A stretch of 64,000 nt of DNA, from assembly GCF_000445445.1 (NCBI RefSeq), contig NZ_ASXP01000002.1, positions 868,001 through 932,000 of the forward strand, written 5' to 3'. Positions 44,053 through 52,612 of this stretch are shown in pieces. Below the pieces are notes generated by a model. The model searched no databases, was not told the DNA's origin, and saw only the letters and a program-made list of their open reading frames with translations. The position numbers and the translations under genes were made by a program. This DNA is from Sporomusa ovata DSM 2662. Lineage in GTDB: Bacteria; Bacillota; Negativicutes; Sporomusales; Sporomusaceae. Numbering within the stretch: position 1 is the first letter of the stretch; each line of letters opens with the position of its first letter.

Positions 44053-45216
44053 TCAGCGTGATAGTGCAGTATCGGTTTGAAACAGCTCCTGCCAAAGGGT
44101 GGTGGCAATTGTTTGGGAAGCTGTTGGATGAGCAATTAAGGCAGCCATTTCACGCATATAGTCAAGCTGCGCCGGGTTTGTAAGGAGTTTATTGACAGTG
44201 GTAGCGAGAGTCTGGCTGTTATGGGCCCAATGCGCCGCCCCTTTCCGGGTCAAATAAGCGGCATTTTCTTCTTCATGACCGGGGATGGCCTGATATAAGA
44301 GTTGGGGTAGTCGCATGGAAAGAGCTTCACTGATGGTAAGGGCTCCAGGTTTAGTAATTAAGAGATCGGCGACTGACATAAGTTCGGGAACATGCCGGGT
44401 ATAGCCAAATACTTTGAGCGGGTGGGCACAAGAGTACGTCTTGGTTAAAAGCTTACGGCGCAGGTTTGCATTGCGTCCGGCTACCACCACTAGGTTAAAG
44501 GGTAAAAGTAAAGCATCAAGGGCTAGTACCGCTTGTTCAAGATCGCCTAATCCTAACCCTCCGCCCATGATAAGCAGTATTGGCTGATTATTGGAAAAAC
44601 CTAGCTGCTGGCGTAGAATAGTTAGTTCGGCTTGCTCAGGAATATAGCTGAATTTTGGACTAACAGGTATGCCGGTGGCGTGAATGCGCGGTAAGCTAAT
44701 GCCTTGGGTTGCTAATTTTTGTTTGAGTTCCGGAGTAGCGACAAAATACATATCTGTTTCGTTATAGCGCCAGAAACGGTGAATAGCAAAATCGGTAATA
44801 ACACCAATAAGGGGATGAGTAATTCTGTGGGTACGTTTAAGGTAGGCCGCGGCACCACAGGGAAAAGGATGGGTACAGATAATGACATCCGGACGGTGGG
44901 TATTAATCAGCGTAAGCATACTACGCTTCATGGATATAGCCATAAGGCTTTGGACTTTACTCCCTGGCAGCGGCATTTGCGAAAAGCGGTATAAGAGGTC
45001 ATACATATCAGGAAAAATATCGATAAGTTTGAGGTAAACGTCTTTTACAAGCGTATTAAGATAGGAGTTTTCACCTGCCATAAAATCAACTACTTGCACA
45101 GTAGCCGGCGCGTGGTTTTCTATAGCTGCCTTGATGGCCAGGGCGGCTTGGGTATGTCCATCACCGACAGATGCTGAGACTAATAAAATTTTGGCTGGTT
45201 TATTTGTAGACGACAA
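44053..45216 (-). CDS. MGDG synthase/UgtP-like glycosyltransferase
   Basis: 387 residues of the GT28/MGDG-synthase type. The N-terminal domain has ILLVSASVGDGHTQAALAI (usual motif GxGH, here GDGH) and ICTHPFPCGAAAYL. The C-terminal nucleotide-sugar domain has ILLIMGGGLGLGDLEQ, VADLLITKPGALTISEAL and PGHEEENAAYL. Relatives transfer glucose or galactose from UDP-sugar to diacylglycerol. TTG at 45216 follows CGAGGTGATC; a longer reading to 45267 is not needed. Glycolipid synthesis during phosphate limitation would fit the neighbouring Pho genes, but no Pho box is visible upstream. Confidence 0.82.
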   Translation of the reverse strand: MSSTNKPAKILLVSASVGDGHTQAALAIKAAIENHAPATVQVVDFMAGENSYLNTLVKDVYLKLIDIFPDMYDLLYRFSQMPLPGSKVQSLMAISMKRSMLTLINTHRPDVIICTHPFPCGAAAYLKRTHRITHPLIGVITDFAIHRFWRYNETDMYFVATPELKQKLATQGISLPRIHATGIPVSPKFSYIPEQAELTILRQQLGFSNNQPILLIMGGGLGLGDLEQAVLALDALLLPFNLVVVAGRNANLRRKLLTKTYSCAHPLKVFGYTRHVPELMSVADLLITKPGALTISEALSMRLPQLLYQAIPGHEEENAAYLTRKGAAHWAHNSQTLATTVNKLLTNPAQLDYMREMAALIAHPTASQTIATTLWQELFQTDTALSR

Positions 45217-45510
45217 AGTGATCACCTCGTCATTAACCTCAATATAAGGGTATAGTCGTTTATCCAAGGAAAATAATACTTTTTATCTGGATAAAAAAAC
45301 GCGCGCGTTCATTGCGAAATGGGCTTGCAATATCGGCGCGACGCGTTGCGTCTTAATCTTATTACTATTATCCATGTATCATTGTACGCTTTAAAGTTAT
45401 CAAGGTCAAGATCCATAACCGCAAAAGGTTTTGAAATGCATGCAACTGGCATCCAATTGCCATAATAATAAAAGTATGTAAAAGAAAATGTTTAGTGAGG
45501 TGGCTTTAGG
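45217..45510. other. Divergent intergenic region
   Basis: It lies between the reverse glycosyltransferase and the forward SpoIID-like gene. It contains a CG-rich stretch at 45299-45349 with GTTCATTGCGAA, GCTTGCAAT and CGGCGCG, which resembles a decayed copy of the GCAATGAC repeat. No ORF or clear promoter was recognised. Confidence 0.4.
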
Positions 45511-46476
45511 ATGAATAGAAAGAGTATTGGTTATTTAGTATTACTAGTATTTTTGTGCATGGTGCTCATTGGTTGTAATAATCAACCACAGAAAAAACCC
45601 GAAACGCCTCAGGCCCCATTGGGTCAGAAGCAGGCACTCCAGCAAAATGAACCCGAGATTACTGTGTTTATGCATGAAACCGGCGAAAAGAAAACCATGA
45701 AGATGGAAGAATATCTGGCCGGAGTAGTGGCCGGAGAGATGAAAACCGAGTGGCCGGTAGAAGCCTTGGCGGCGCAAGCCATTATTGCCCGTACTTTTAC
45801 AGTGGAGGCCATAGAATCCAAAGGCGGTGTTCCTGAACGTGGCACCCAGGCGTCCACAGATATCAAGGAATTTCAAGCGTATAATGCCAAGGCTGTTAAT
45901 GACAATGTCAAAAAGGCTGTGGAAATGACGCGCGGCATGATTATAACTTACCAGGGTAAACCCATAAAAGGTTGGTTCCACGCATCGGCAGGCGGCATTA
46001 CCGCAACAGCAAAAGAAGGGCTTAATTACCGGGAGGCCGAGCCGGCATATATCCAGTCAGTGCAGTCGCCGGACGACCTGGCGCCTGAAGATGTAAAAAA
46101 TTGGACAGTTGCTTTTTCTAAAGAAGATGTCATAAGTGCAATGGCTAAAATGGGGAAAAAAGTAAGTGATATTAGCAGCGTAGAAATTGCTCAAAAGGGT
46201 CCGTCAGGGCGGGCGACAGTATTTATGATTAATAAAGAAGTTGAGGTATCCGGACCCGAGCTTAGAGTGGCATTAGACAGCACAAAACTAAAGTCAATGC
46301 TGCTAGATAAGGTTATGGTAAGCGAGGAAAGTGTAACCTTTGCAGGTAAAGGCTATGGCCATGGTGTCGGCATGTCTCAATGGGGGGCAAACCGGATGGC
46401 CAAAGATGGTAAAAAACCGGAAGAAATTGTTACCTATTACTTCAAAGGTGTACAAGTAGAAAAACGTTGGAATTAA
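45511..46476 (+). CDS. SpoIID-like lipoprotein
   Basis: 321 residues. A signal sequence with lipobox LIGC (Cys about 22) is followed by a SpoIID domain: MEEYLAGVVAGEMKTEWPVE (catalytic Glu in GEM), LAAQAIIARTFT, FHASAGGITATAKE and GKGYGHGVGMSQWGANRMA. As a predicted peptidoglycan lytic transglycosylase on the cell surface it may act in engulfment. Its position directly upstream of yabP differs from Bacillus, where spoIID is elsewhere. It is a better candidate for the true SpoIID than the protein at 1903. A terminator follows. Confidence 0.87.
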   Translation: MNRKSIGYLVLLVFLCMVLIGCNNQPQKKPETPQAPLGQKQALQQNEPEITVFMHETGEKKTMKMEEYLAGVVAGEMKTEWPVEALAAQAIIARTFTVEAIESKGGVPERGTQASTDIKEFQAYNAKAVNDNVKKAVEMTRGMIITYQGKPIKGWFHASAGGITATAKEGLNYREAEPAYIQSVQSPDDLAPEDVKNWTVAFSKEDVISAMAKMGKKVSDISSVEIAQKGPSGRATVFMINKEVEVSGPELRVALDSTKLKSMLLDKVMVSEESVTFAGKGYGHGVGMSQWGANRMAKDGKKPEEIVTYYFKGVQVEKRWN

Positions 46477-46563
46477 CAGTCGGACGGCAGGCACTGTTAT
46501 TAATAGGTATACTGGTGTAAGTTAAGCAGACTGTAGTAAAAAGCCACAGACCAAGCGTAGCAG

Positions 46564-46588
46564 CGGCGGCATAAAATGCCGCCGTTTT
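46564..46588 (+). terminator. Terminator after the second SpoIID-like gene
   Basis: A 9-bp GC-rich perfect stem at 46564-46572/46576-46584 with an AAA loop, ending in TTTTG. Confidence 0.75.
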
Positions 46589-46695
46589 GCGGGCAAAATT
46601 GGCTTCATGCCTGCTAGCATTATAGCGATTCGATACTGAGCCAGGGAAATAAAATTCCACTTTTGCATTTCGAAAAAGATGTTAGGCAATCGTTG

Positions 46696-46724
46696 TACTA
46701 TTACTCTGCTTTTCGGCATATACA
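46696..46724 (+). promoter_or_regulatory. Candidate SigE promoter of yabP
   Basis: TACTATT at 46696-46702 (consensus KMATATT, one mismatch), a 14-bp spacer, and CATATACA at 46717-46724 (consensus CATAYAHT, one mismatch). Bacillus yabP-yabQ is SigE-dependent in the mother cell. Confidence 0.55.
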
Positions 46725-46765
46725 TAACTTGATTTGAAATAGCATTGGCTAGGAGGGAGAAGTTT

Positions 46766-47047
46766 ATGCCGATAGATAACAAGACTCCTAAATGGCGGCA
46801 TCAGTTGACGCTGGTTGACAGGGAGGAACTCAATGTGGATGGGGTTGTTAGCCTGGGCAGCTATGATGAAAAGGAAATTGTCATGGAAACTGAACAGGGT
46901 ATATTGATCATTAAAGGCGAAAGCCTTAATATTAAGCAGCTCAATCTGGAGCAAGGTAATATTATTATAGAAGGAACAGTTAAGGGCATGTATTATGAAG
47001 AAGAGTCACGTCAGAAAAAAGGTCTGTTGGATCGGTTTTTGAAATAA
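46766..47047 (+). CDS. yabP: Sporulation protein YabP
   Basis: 93 residues matching the YabP/YqfC family: HQLTLVDREELNVDGVVSLGSYDEKEIVMET followed in the protein by QGILIIKGESLNI. In Bacillus YabP is needed for spore formation and works with YabQ in cortex assembly; its biochemical activity is unknown. ATG 46766 follows AGGAGGGAG. A longer in-frame reading to 46745 places the start in the ribosome-binding site. The usual upstream S4-domain gene rqcP (yabO) is not here. Confidence 0.9.
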   Translation: MPIDNKTPKWRHQLTLVDREELNVDGVVSLGSYDEKEIVMETEQGILIIKGESLNIKQLNLEQGNIIIEGTVKGMYYEEESRQKKGLLDRFLK

Positions 47048-47048
47048 A

Positions 47049-47777
47049 GTGCGCAGCCGGGCATTGTCGCTGTGGCTGTTTTTGCTGTTTGTATTTGTGA
47101 TTCAAGTTGTGGCTTTTAGTCTGGCAAGCATTCTGGTCGACTATAGCCGTGTTGCTCTATATGCAAGATTTACAGCAGAAACAGTGAGTCCACAAGAAGT
47201 GAAAGACCTGCCTTATGCGGCGATTATTAACCAGGCTGGCACAAAGTATGGGGTTAGTCCAAGGCTTATTGCTGCTGTAATTAAGGCCGAGAGTTCGTTC
47301 GCCCCCCGGGCACTATCTAAGGCTGGGGCTTATGGACTTATGCAGGTTATGCCAGATACCTGGCGGTTAGTCAATCGCCAGGCGTTAATTTGCAGTGGCC
47401 GCCATGAAGGGGAATGTGGTAGTAACTGTTTTTATAATCCTGAACTTAATATTGCGATTGGTGCTTGTTACTTAAGTCAACTGGCTAAACGCTATGAAGG
47501 TCACACGGAATGGGCAGTAGCAGCCTATAATGCCGGGCCGGGAGCTGTTGACAGGTATGGCGGAATCCCGCCATATACTGAGACAACAGAATATGTGGCA
47601 AGAGTAGTTGACTATTGGTATCAGCTAAGCGGACGATTACCGCCAACTGGGTTAACAGCTCAAATCTGGATAAAAGTTGCGCAGGCGCTGGGCTGGAGCA
47701 GTGTGATGACTGCCTTTGCGCTATTGTTATTGGGCAGGAATTTATTTCGGCGATACCGGGGATTCCGCTGGCGATAA
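47049..47777 (+). CDS. Membrane-anchored lytic transglycosylase (SLT/Slt35 type)
   Basis: 242 residues. An N-terminal membrane helix (about 7-30) is followed by a goose-lysozyme/SLT domain: catalytic Glu81 in VIKAESSF, AYGLMQVMP, a family-typical NPELNIAIGACYLSQL, and AAYNAGPGAVDRYGG. A hydrophobic stretch near the C-terminus (about 218-234) may be a second anchor. It would cut the glycan backbone outside the membrane. GTG at 47049 lies one base after the yabP stop. It sits between yabP and yabQ, so mother-cell expression in sporulation is likely. Confidence 0.88.
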   Translation: MRSRALSLWLFLLFVFVIQVVAFSLASILVDYSRVALYARFTAETVSPQEVKDLPYAAIINQAGTKYGVSPRLIAAVIKAESSFAPRALSKAGAYGLMQVMPDTWRLVNRQALICSGRHEGECGSNCFYNPELNIAIGACYLSQLAKRYEGHTEWAVAAYNAGPGAVDRYGGIPPYTETTEYVARVVDYWYQLSGRLPPTGLTAQIWIKVAQALGWSSVMTAFALLLLGRNLFRRYRGFRWR

Positions 47778-47842
47778 AGGCTATACCTTTTGTCCTGTTG
47801 TCATGGTGAAAAGATAATACTCTACACCAGCCAGGGGGTGAG

Positions 47843-48334
47843 ATGATGGAGTTTTCGACGCAGGTTAAGACATTTTGGGTTATTGTGGCTACAGGCATAA
47901 TTCTCGGCGTACTTTTTGATACTTATAGGATCTTACGATGGCGGTTCCGTCCGCCCTTGTTAATTACCTCAGTTACAGATTTAATATATTGCCTGCTTGC
48001 AGCGGCCATTGCGTTTGCAGCATTACTTATTAGCAACTGGGGGGAACTCCGATTATATGTGGTAATTGCGCTATTTGCCGGATTGTTTTTTTATTACCGC
48101 CTAGCCAGCCGCCATGTTATGAAGCTTATTGTAAGCTTGTTTAAACTTACGGCCAAAATTTTACATATGGCCAAAAGAATAATTGCTTTTATGCTTATTA
48201 GACCGCTGGTTGTAATTCTACGAATGTTTTTTTCCCCGGTTAAAATTATGGGAAGGAAGTATAAATGCTGGTACAAAAGATGGCGGTCGCCGCCACCGCC
48301 ACCGCCGCCGCCAGAGGAAATACTGCCACCATGA
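47843..48334 (+). CDS. yabQ: Spore cortex protein YabQ
   Basis: 163 residues. Four hydrophobic helices in the N-terminal 100 residues (FWVIVATGIILGVLFDTYRI is the family's opening helix), then a basic region and a C-terminal tail WRSPPPPPPPPEEILPP. YabQ is a mother-cell membrane protein required for cortex formation. The eight-proline run would need elongation factor P for smooth translation. The start is ATG 47843 or the adjacent ATG at 47846, behind GGGGTGAG. Confidence 0.87.
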   Translation: MMEFSTQVKTFWVIVATGIILGVLFDTYRILRWRFRPPLLITSVTDLIYCLLAAAIAFAALLISNWGELRLYVVIALFAGLFFYYRLASRHVMKLIVSLFKLTAKILHMAKRIIAFMLIRPLVVILRMFFSPVKIMGRKYKCWYKRWRSPPPPPPPPEEILPP

Positions 48335-48431
48335 CTAGTGATCAGAATTATTTATATAAATTTCCAAGGCTAAGAGGATTTGTTATATAAAGAGCGAATA
48401 TAATTAAAAATCAAAGAATATGGTGATATGT

Positions 48432-48719
48432 ATGAACAAAAAATGCAGGACAACAAGACAATTTAGTTGGTTTCGATTATGTATCGCGGTTATGGTCGGA
48501 TACTTTTGCTATGTCTTCATTGGTCAACAAACTGAGCTTTCTAAAATTCGTCAGGAATCTCAGCTAGTGAGTGCCCGCATGACTGATGCGGTTGAACTCA
48601 ATAATACTCTAATTGCAGAAAAAGAGAAGCTAAGCACAGCTGCCTATATTGAAAAGGTGGCCCGCGAACAGTTGGGTTTGGTAAAGCCGGGAGAAGTACC
48701 TTATATTCCTTCCCGGTGA
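48432..48719 (+). CDS. divIC: Septum formation initiator DivIC/FtsB family
   Basis: 95 residues: a short basic cytoplasmic tail, one helix (about 17-35), then a coiled coil (LSKIRQESQLVSARMTD, ELNNTLIAEKEKLS) and the terminal YIEKVAREQLGLVKPGE motif of DivIC. It forms the divisome complex with FtsL and DivIB. ATG 48432 has GGTGAT upstream; an in-frame ATG at 48420 has none. The order yabP-yabQ-divIC-yabR is conserved in spore formers. Confidence 0.9.
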   Translation: MNKKCRTTRQFSWFRLCIAVMVGYFCYVFIGQQTELSKIRQESQLVSARMTDAVELNNTLIAEKEKLSTAAYIEKVAREQLGLVKPGEVPYIPSR

Positions 48720-48825
48720 ACGTCATTCTTGACACATTTTCATTGGCAAGAGTATAATATGGATTATGGGTTCCAAAAATAAATAAAAAAAGTACGAGAG
48801 ATTTTAAGGAGGAAATTTGATTAGT

Positions 48826-49266
48826 ATGTCCATTGAAGTTGGCAGTGTTGTTGAGGGAGTTGTGACCGGCATAACTAATTTTGGCGCTTTTGTCGAGTTG
48901 CCGGGTGGAAAGGTAGGTTTAATTCACATCTCCGAAGTTGCTGACGTATACGTCCGCGATGTTAAGGATTTTTTAAAAGAGCAGGACAAGGTAAAAGTTA
49001 AGGTCTTATCAGTAGATGATCGCGGTAAAATCGGCCTTTCTATTAAGCAACTGCAACCTCCTGCGCCAAGAAAACCGCATACCAACGATTTCCGTCGTTC
49101 TAATAGAGTTAATAGTTTGACCTTTGAGGATAAGCTGAGTAAGTTTTTAAAAGACAGTGATGAGCGCCAGTCTGATTTGAAGCGCAGTACTGATTCTAAA
49201 CGTGGTGGCAGTGGCGGTCGCGGCGGTGCTGGCGGTGGCGCCGGTGCCGGTGGAGTTGCCCATTAG
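48826..49266 (+). CDS. yabR: S1-domain RNA-binding protein YabR
   Basis: 146 residues. The N-terminal S1 domain (about 1-72) reads EVGSVVEGVVTGITNFGAFV, HISEVADVYVRDVKDFLKEQ and VDDRGKIGLSIKQL. A linker leads to a glycine-rich tail with RGG and GGAGGGAGAGG. It probably binds RNA or ribosomes; the exact role of YabR is not established. AGGAGG lies 13 bases before ATG 48826. A TTG at 48817 is in frame and closer to that site, so the start is uncertain by three codons. Confidence 0.88.
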   Translation: MSIEVGSVVEGVVTGITNFGAFVELPGGKVGLIHISEVADVYVRDVKDFLKEQDKVKVKVLSVDDRGKIGLSIKQLQPPAPRKPHTNDFRRSNRVNSLTFEDKLSKFLKDSDERQSDLKRSTDSKRGGSGGRGGAGGGAGAGGVAH

Positions 49267-49330
49267 GGCGTAATCAAGGGAATTGTTTTTATCGACAAAA
49301 AATGGAATAATTAATGATAATATAAGCAGG

Positions 49331-49364
49331 AACCACCTGGCGATGAGTAGCCAGGTGGTTTTTT
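49331..49364 (+). terminator. Terminator after yabR
   Basis: An 11-bp perfect stem at 49331-49341/49350-49360, then TTTT. An ATCGACA at 49291 is one base from a 0A box but lies before this hairpin, so its link to spoIIE is doubtful. Confidence 0.85.
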
Positions 49365-49492
49365 GGCATTTGTATTGAATTTATGTCAGATTATTTTATT
49401 ACATCGGTGGCGTAAATAGACAAACCTCTTAAAGGTAATTTATGTAAAATCTTAATTGGGCGTAAGACACTTTTTTACAGGGGTGAAGAACC

Positions 49493-51946
49493 ATGCCAAA
49501 AGTATCTGTTATTACTCTGCCTGAAGAAATTCTCCAGGCACCACCTATGAGGCCGTCAGCTGAATTGAGGCAAGAGGAAAAGCCGGTTTTTCAGGAATTT
49601 TTTGCTTGGATGAGGACCAGAGGAAAGGAATTGGTTTATCAGCACAATTTGCCGCTGCATATTCTGGCACTCCTGCTTGGGCGGGTATCGTTACTGGGGG
49701 AGGTGGCTCCATTCGGGCTAGCGCTCTTTGCTGCTGTTGCCGGTTTGGCCAGAGAGCGGGCAGCAGCTGTTGGGATTTGGGCATTGGCCGGTGTGTTGAG
49801 TGCAGGTTTTTACCAGGAGGCGATCATATATCTGCTATCACTACTCTTATATTGGCGTTTATCAGACAAGCTGACGCGGTATGAGAAAAAAATACAGACT
49901 GTACCGTTGTTTTTGTTTGGGTGCATGTTTCTAAGCGGCGCAGCGCTTATGCCGTGGCGGGATTTAAGTTTATACGGTATGTTGCTGGTGGTTTTGGATG
50001 CGACATTATGTATGATAGTGGCTTTTATTTTTCGTTATGGTGTGCCGTTATTTCTTACCAATACAAGGGAACAGCAAATCGAGTCTGAAAATCTGCTTGG
50101 TGGCACGATTATGCTGGCCATAGCGGTTGCTGGATTGGGCAGCTTGACGATATATGACTATAGTTTACGCAATATTGCAGGTTCACTGATTGCTATGACG
50201 CTGGCCTTTAGCGGTGGTTCGGGCGTGGGTGCTGCAGTAGGGGTGATTACCGGACTGGTTATTGGGTTAAGTGATGGCGATGCGGCCACGGCCATTGCGA
50301 TGTATGCTGTGGCAGGAATGATTGGCGGGGTATTTCGAGAACTGGGAAAACCGGCAGTGCTGCTTGGGTTTATGCTCGGGAGTACCATCGCTGTGCTATA
50401 TTTGGGACAACCAAGTCAGTTGTTGTTGGTTCTGGTAGAGGTAACAGTTGCCGGAGCAGTCTTTATGTTGGTACCTGCTGCGAAACTGAGCCAGTGGCGG
50501 GAAAAATGTCTTGATGAGGTAGATGAGGGTAAGGTTGCCCAGCAAATGATTTACGCGGCTGTAGGAAAGCTGAATAATATTTCCTGTATTTTTGGTGATT
50601 TAGCCAAAACCTGCAGTGCCGACAGTGACGAGAAATCGGCTGCTTGTAATGAAAAAATTAAAGAGGGACAGTTAGCGCATCTGCTTACAGCTGTTGGAGA
50701 ACGGATTTGCGGTCCCTGTGTACGGAGAAGTGAGTGCTGGGACCAGAATTTTTATCTAACCTATCAAGCTATGCTGGATATGTTAGTCCTAGCTGAAGCA
50801 GGGAAACTTAGAAATGGTACGATACCTGATATCATCAAAAGCTCGTGTGTAAACCGGCAAGTGCTAGTTGAACTTATTAATCAGGCCGCAGAAACCAACC
50901 AGACCTATTGGTATTGGCACAAAAAAATAGCAGAGTGCCGTCAGGCGGCTGTAGAGCAGCTGCAAGCAACGGGAGTAATTATTGGCAATCTGGTACAAGA
51001 ATTGAAAAGGGGCCCACAAACAGACAGGGAGGTTGCTGAGATGCTGGCAGAACAGGCTGCTGAGTTAGGGTGTCCGCTAAGTGCAGTGCAGGTAATTAGT
51101 GAACAAGGCAAGGTTATGGTAGCGGCCCAAAAAACGGCTTGTGATGGGACACGGGAATGTATCAATACGATATTGCCGGTAACGTCCAATTTGTTACAGG
51201 AGAAAATGATACTACATGCCGACTGTGGTAATAAAATGCGGCATAAAAATTGTAAACTAACCATGGAGCTGGATGAACGGTATTCTGTGGAAACAGGCAT
51301 GGCGACAGCCGCTAAAGCGGAAAGTCAGATTTCTGGTGATACCTGTGTGGTTCAGTCAGTCAGCCGGGGTCGAACAGCACTTATATTGAGTGATGGGATG
51401 GGTAGTGGTGAAGCCGCCGCCAACAGTAGTGGTCAGGCTGTTAGCTTTTTACAGCGGTTATTGGCGGCAGGCTTTGATATAGATACGGCTGTAAAGATGG
51501 TTAATTCGATGTTGCTGATTAAAATGCCAGGCGATACCTTTGCTACTGTTGATATGGCAGTAGTCGACACATTTACCGGCAAAACTGAGTTCTTGAAGGT
51601 CGGTTCGGCTCCCAGTTTTATTAAACGGGTCCGGGAGGTGACGACAATTAATCCGGTATCGCCACCTATAGGGATACTAGAGCAGGTCGAAATTGAGCCT
51701 GTTAGACGCGTACTGGCTCCAGGTGATATTGTGATTATGGTAAGTGATGGTGTTACAGATGCAGTCCATGGTACTGATAATAACTGCTGGGTAGTTAATT
51801 TCCTGCGACGTACAGGCAGTGAACGGCCGCAAGATATTGCTGATAGGCTGTTACAGCAGGCCATTCACTTATCTGGCGGTATAGCAAAGGACGATATGGC
51901 TGTGCTGGTAGCCAGGGTAACGGACAGGCCAGGAATTGTTCAATAA
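49493..51946 (+). CDS. spoIIE: Stage II sporulation protein E (serine phosphatase)
   Basis: 817 residues. About ten helices in residues 45-325, a central regulatory region (about 330-590) with a cysteine group (RICGPCVRRSECW), then a PP2C-type phosphatase domain (about 600-810) with LILSDGMGSGEAA, DTFATVDMAVVD and MVSDGVTDAVHG carrying the metal-binding aspartates. SpoIIE dephosphorylates SpoIIAA at the septum, which releases SigF in the forespore. The start is ATG 49493 with GGGGTGAAG upstream. In Bacillus it lies after divIC-yabR as here. Confidence 0.96.
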   Translation: MPKVSVITLPEEILQAPPMRPSAELRQEEKPVFQEFFAWMRTRGKELVYQHNLPLHILALLLGRVSLLGEVAPFGLALFAAVAGLARERAAAVGIWALAGVLSAGFYQEAIIYLLSLLLYWRLSDKLTRYEKKIQTVPLFLFGCMFLSGAALMPWRDLSLYGMLLVVLDATLCMIVAFIFRYGVPLFLTNTREQQIESENLLGGTIMLAIAVAGLGSLTIYDYSLRNIAGSLIAMTLAFSGGSGVGAAVGVITGLVIGLSDGDAATAIAMYAVAGMIGGVFRELGKPAVLLGFMLGSTIAVLYLGQPSQLLLVLVEVTVAGAVFMLVPAAKLSQWREKCLDEVDEGKVAQQMIYAAVGKLNNISCIFGDLAKTCSADSDEKSAACNEKIKEGQLAHLLTAVGERICGPCVRRSECWDQNFYLTYQAMLDMLVLAEAGKLRNGTIPDIIKSSCVNRQVLVELINQAAETNQTYWYWHKKIAECRQAAVEQLQATGVIIGNLVQELKRGPQTDREVAEMLAEQAAELGCPLSAVQVISEQGKVMVAAQKTACDGTRECINTILPVTSNLLQEKMILHADCGNKMRHKNCKLTMELDERYSVETGMATAAKAESQISGDTCVVQSVSRGRTALILSDGMGSGEAAANSSGQAVSFLQRLLAAGFDIDTAVKMVNSMLLIKMPGDTFATVDMAVVDTFTGKTEFLKVGSAPSFIKRVREVTTINPVSPPIGILEQVEIEPVRRVLAPGDIVIMVSDGVTDAVHGTDNNCWVVNFLRRTGSERPQDIADRLLQQAIHLSGGIAKDDMAVLVARVTDRPGIVQ

Positions 51947-51953
51947 CTATGGA

Positions 51954-51989
51954 AAAGAAACTCCCGGAATTTAATCCGGGAGTTTCTTT
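51954..51989. terminator. Bidirectional terminator after spoIIE
   Basis: A 15-bp perfect stem at 51954-51968/51975-51989 with a six-base loop. It contains the stop of the convergent gene in the loop and ends in CTTTAT. Confidence 0.85.
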
Positions 51990-52612
51990 ATCTGCTGCAA
52001 ATTAGTAGTTAACGGGTCAGGTTTCTCAAAGCCTGCAAGCGGAATTCGTTTATACGGTAACTTTACTAACATTTGCTCTGTAAGATCTTTAAAAATGATA
52101 TCTATATTTGTGTCAATGCTTTCTGATTCTCTGTCGTACTTTACTGCTTTAATCATGTCAAATCTGTCTAATAGGGAAGAGTAAGCATAACATTTCAGCA
52201 CAATATCAGATGCAACATATGTTTCATCAAACCAAAAGGTATGCATTCTGTCCTGCCGGACTTGCGATAATTCAACAACAACGACAAGGTCGGCAGATAA
52301 ATTAGCCGCAAGTTCGGCCATGACTTTTTCATCAGTTAAGCGGGAAGTTTTATGTTCAGCTAAATAGGTTTTGGCAGCCTTTTGCACTGTATCAGCAGGG
52401 AGCAATAAATAATAGGGGTACTTGAAAGGTTTTGTTATGGTGCTTTGTATTACTTGAATATCATCTGGATAACGAAAGTTGGCTGTGTTAGTTGGCGGTA
52501 AAATGGCCACATTGATAGGGTTAATCGCACAAGCGGGAAGTGGAACAGTACAAAGGATTAGCAATAAGAGCAATAGCTTAACAAAAAATATCTCAGTTTG
52601 CCGAATAGGCAT
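51971..52612 (-). CDS. Exported protein of unknown function
   Basis: 213 residues. The signal peptide has an unusually long leucine run (LLLLLLILCTVPLPACA, cut near residue 29). The mature part is not recognised: VAILPPTNTANFRYPDD, a central LAANLSADLVVVVELSQV strand, and a C-terminal region ending LTEQMLVKLPYKRIPLAGFE. The overall pattern (LPP near the N-terminus, then a Val-rich strand) is reminiscent of small periplasmic or outer-membrane-linked lipoproteins, but the fold is not established. It is convergent with spoIIE. Confidence 0.6.
   Translation of the reverse strand: MPIRQTEIFFVKLLLLLLILCTVPLPACAINPINVAILPPTNTANFRYPDDIQVIQSTITKPFKYPYYLLLPADTVQKAAKTYLAEHKTSRLTDEKVMAELAANLSADLVVVVELSQVRQDRMHTFWFDETYVASDIVLKCYAYSSLLDRFDMIKAVKYDRESESIDTNIDIIFKDLTEQMLVKLPYKRIPLAGFEKPDPLTTNLQQIKKLPD

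Noticed and set aside
45299..45349. Fourth copy of the GCAATGAC palindrome
   Set aside because: Only fragments (ATTGCG, TTGCAAT) are present and the arms do not pair over a useful length; at most a decayed copy.
49270..49420. 0A boxes for spoIIE
   Set aside because: ATCGACA at 49291 is upstream of the yabR terminator, and the GACAAA near 49419 is too far from consensus; no convincing promoter was found.
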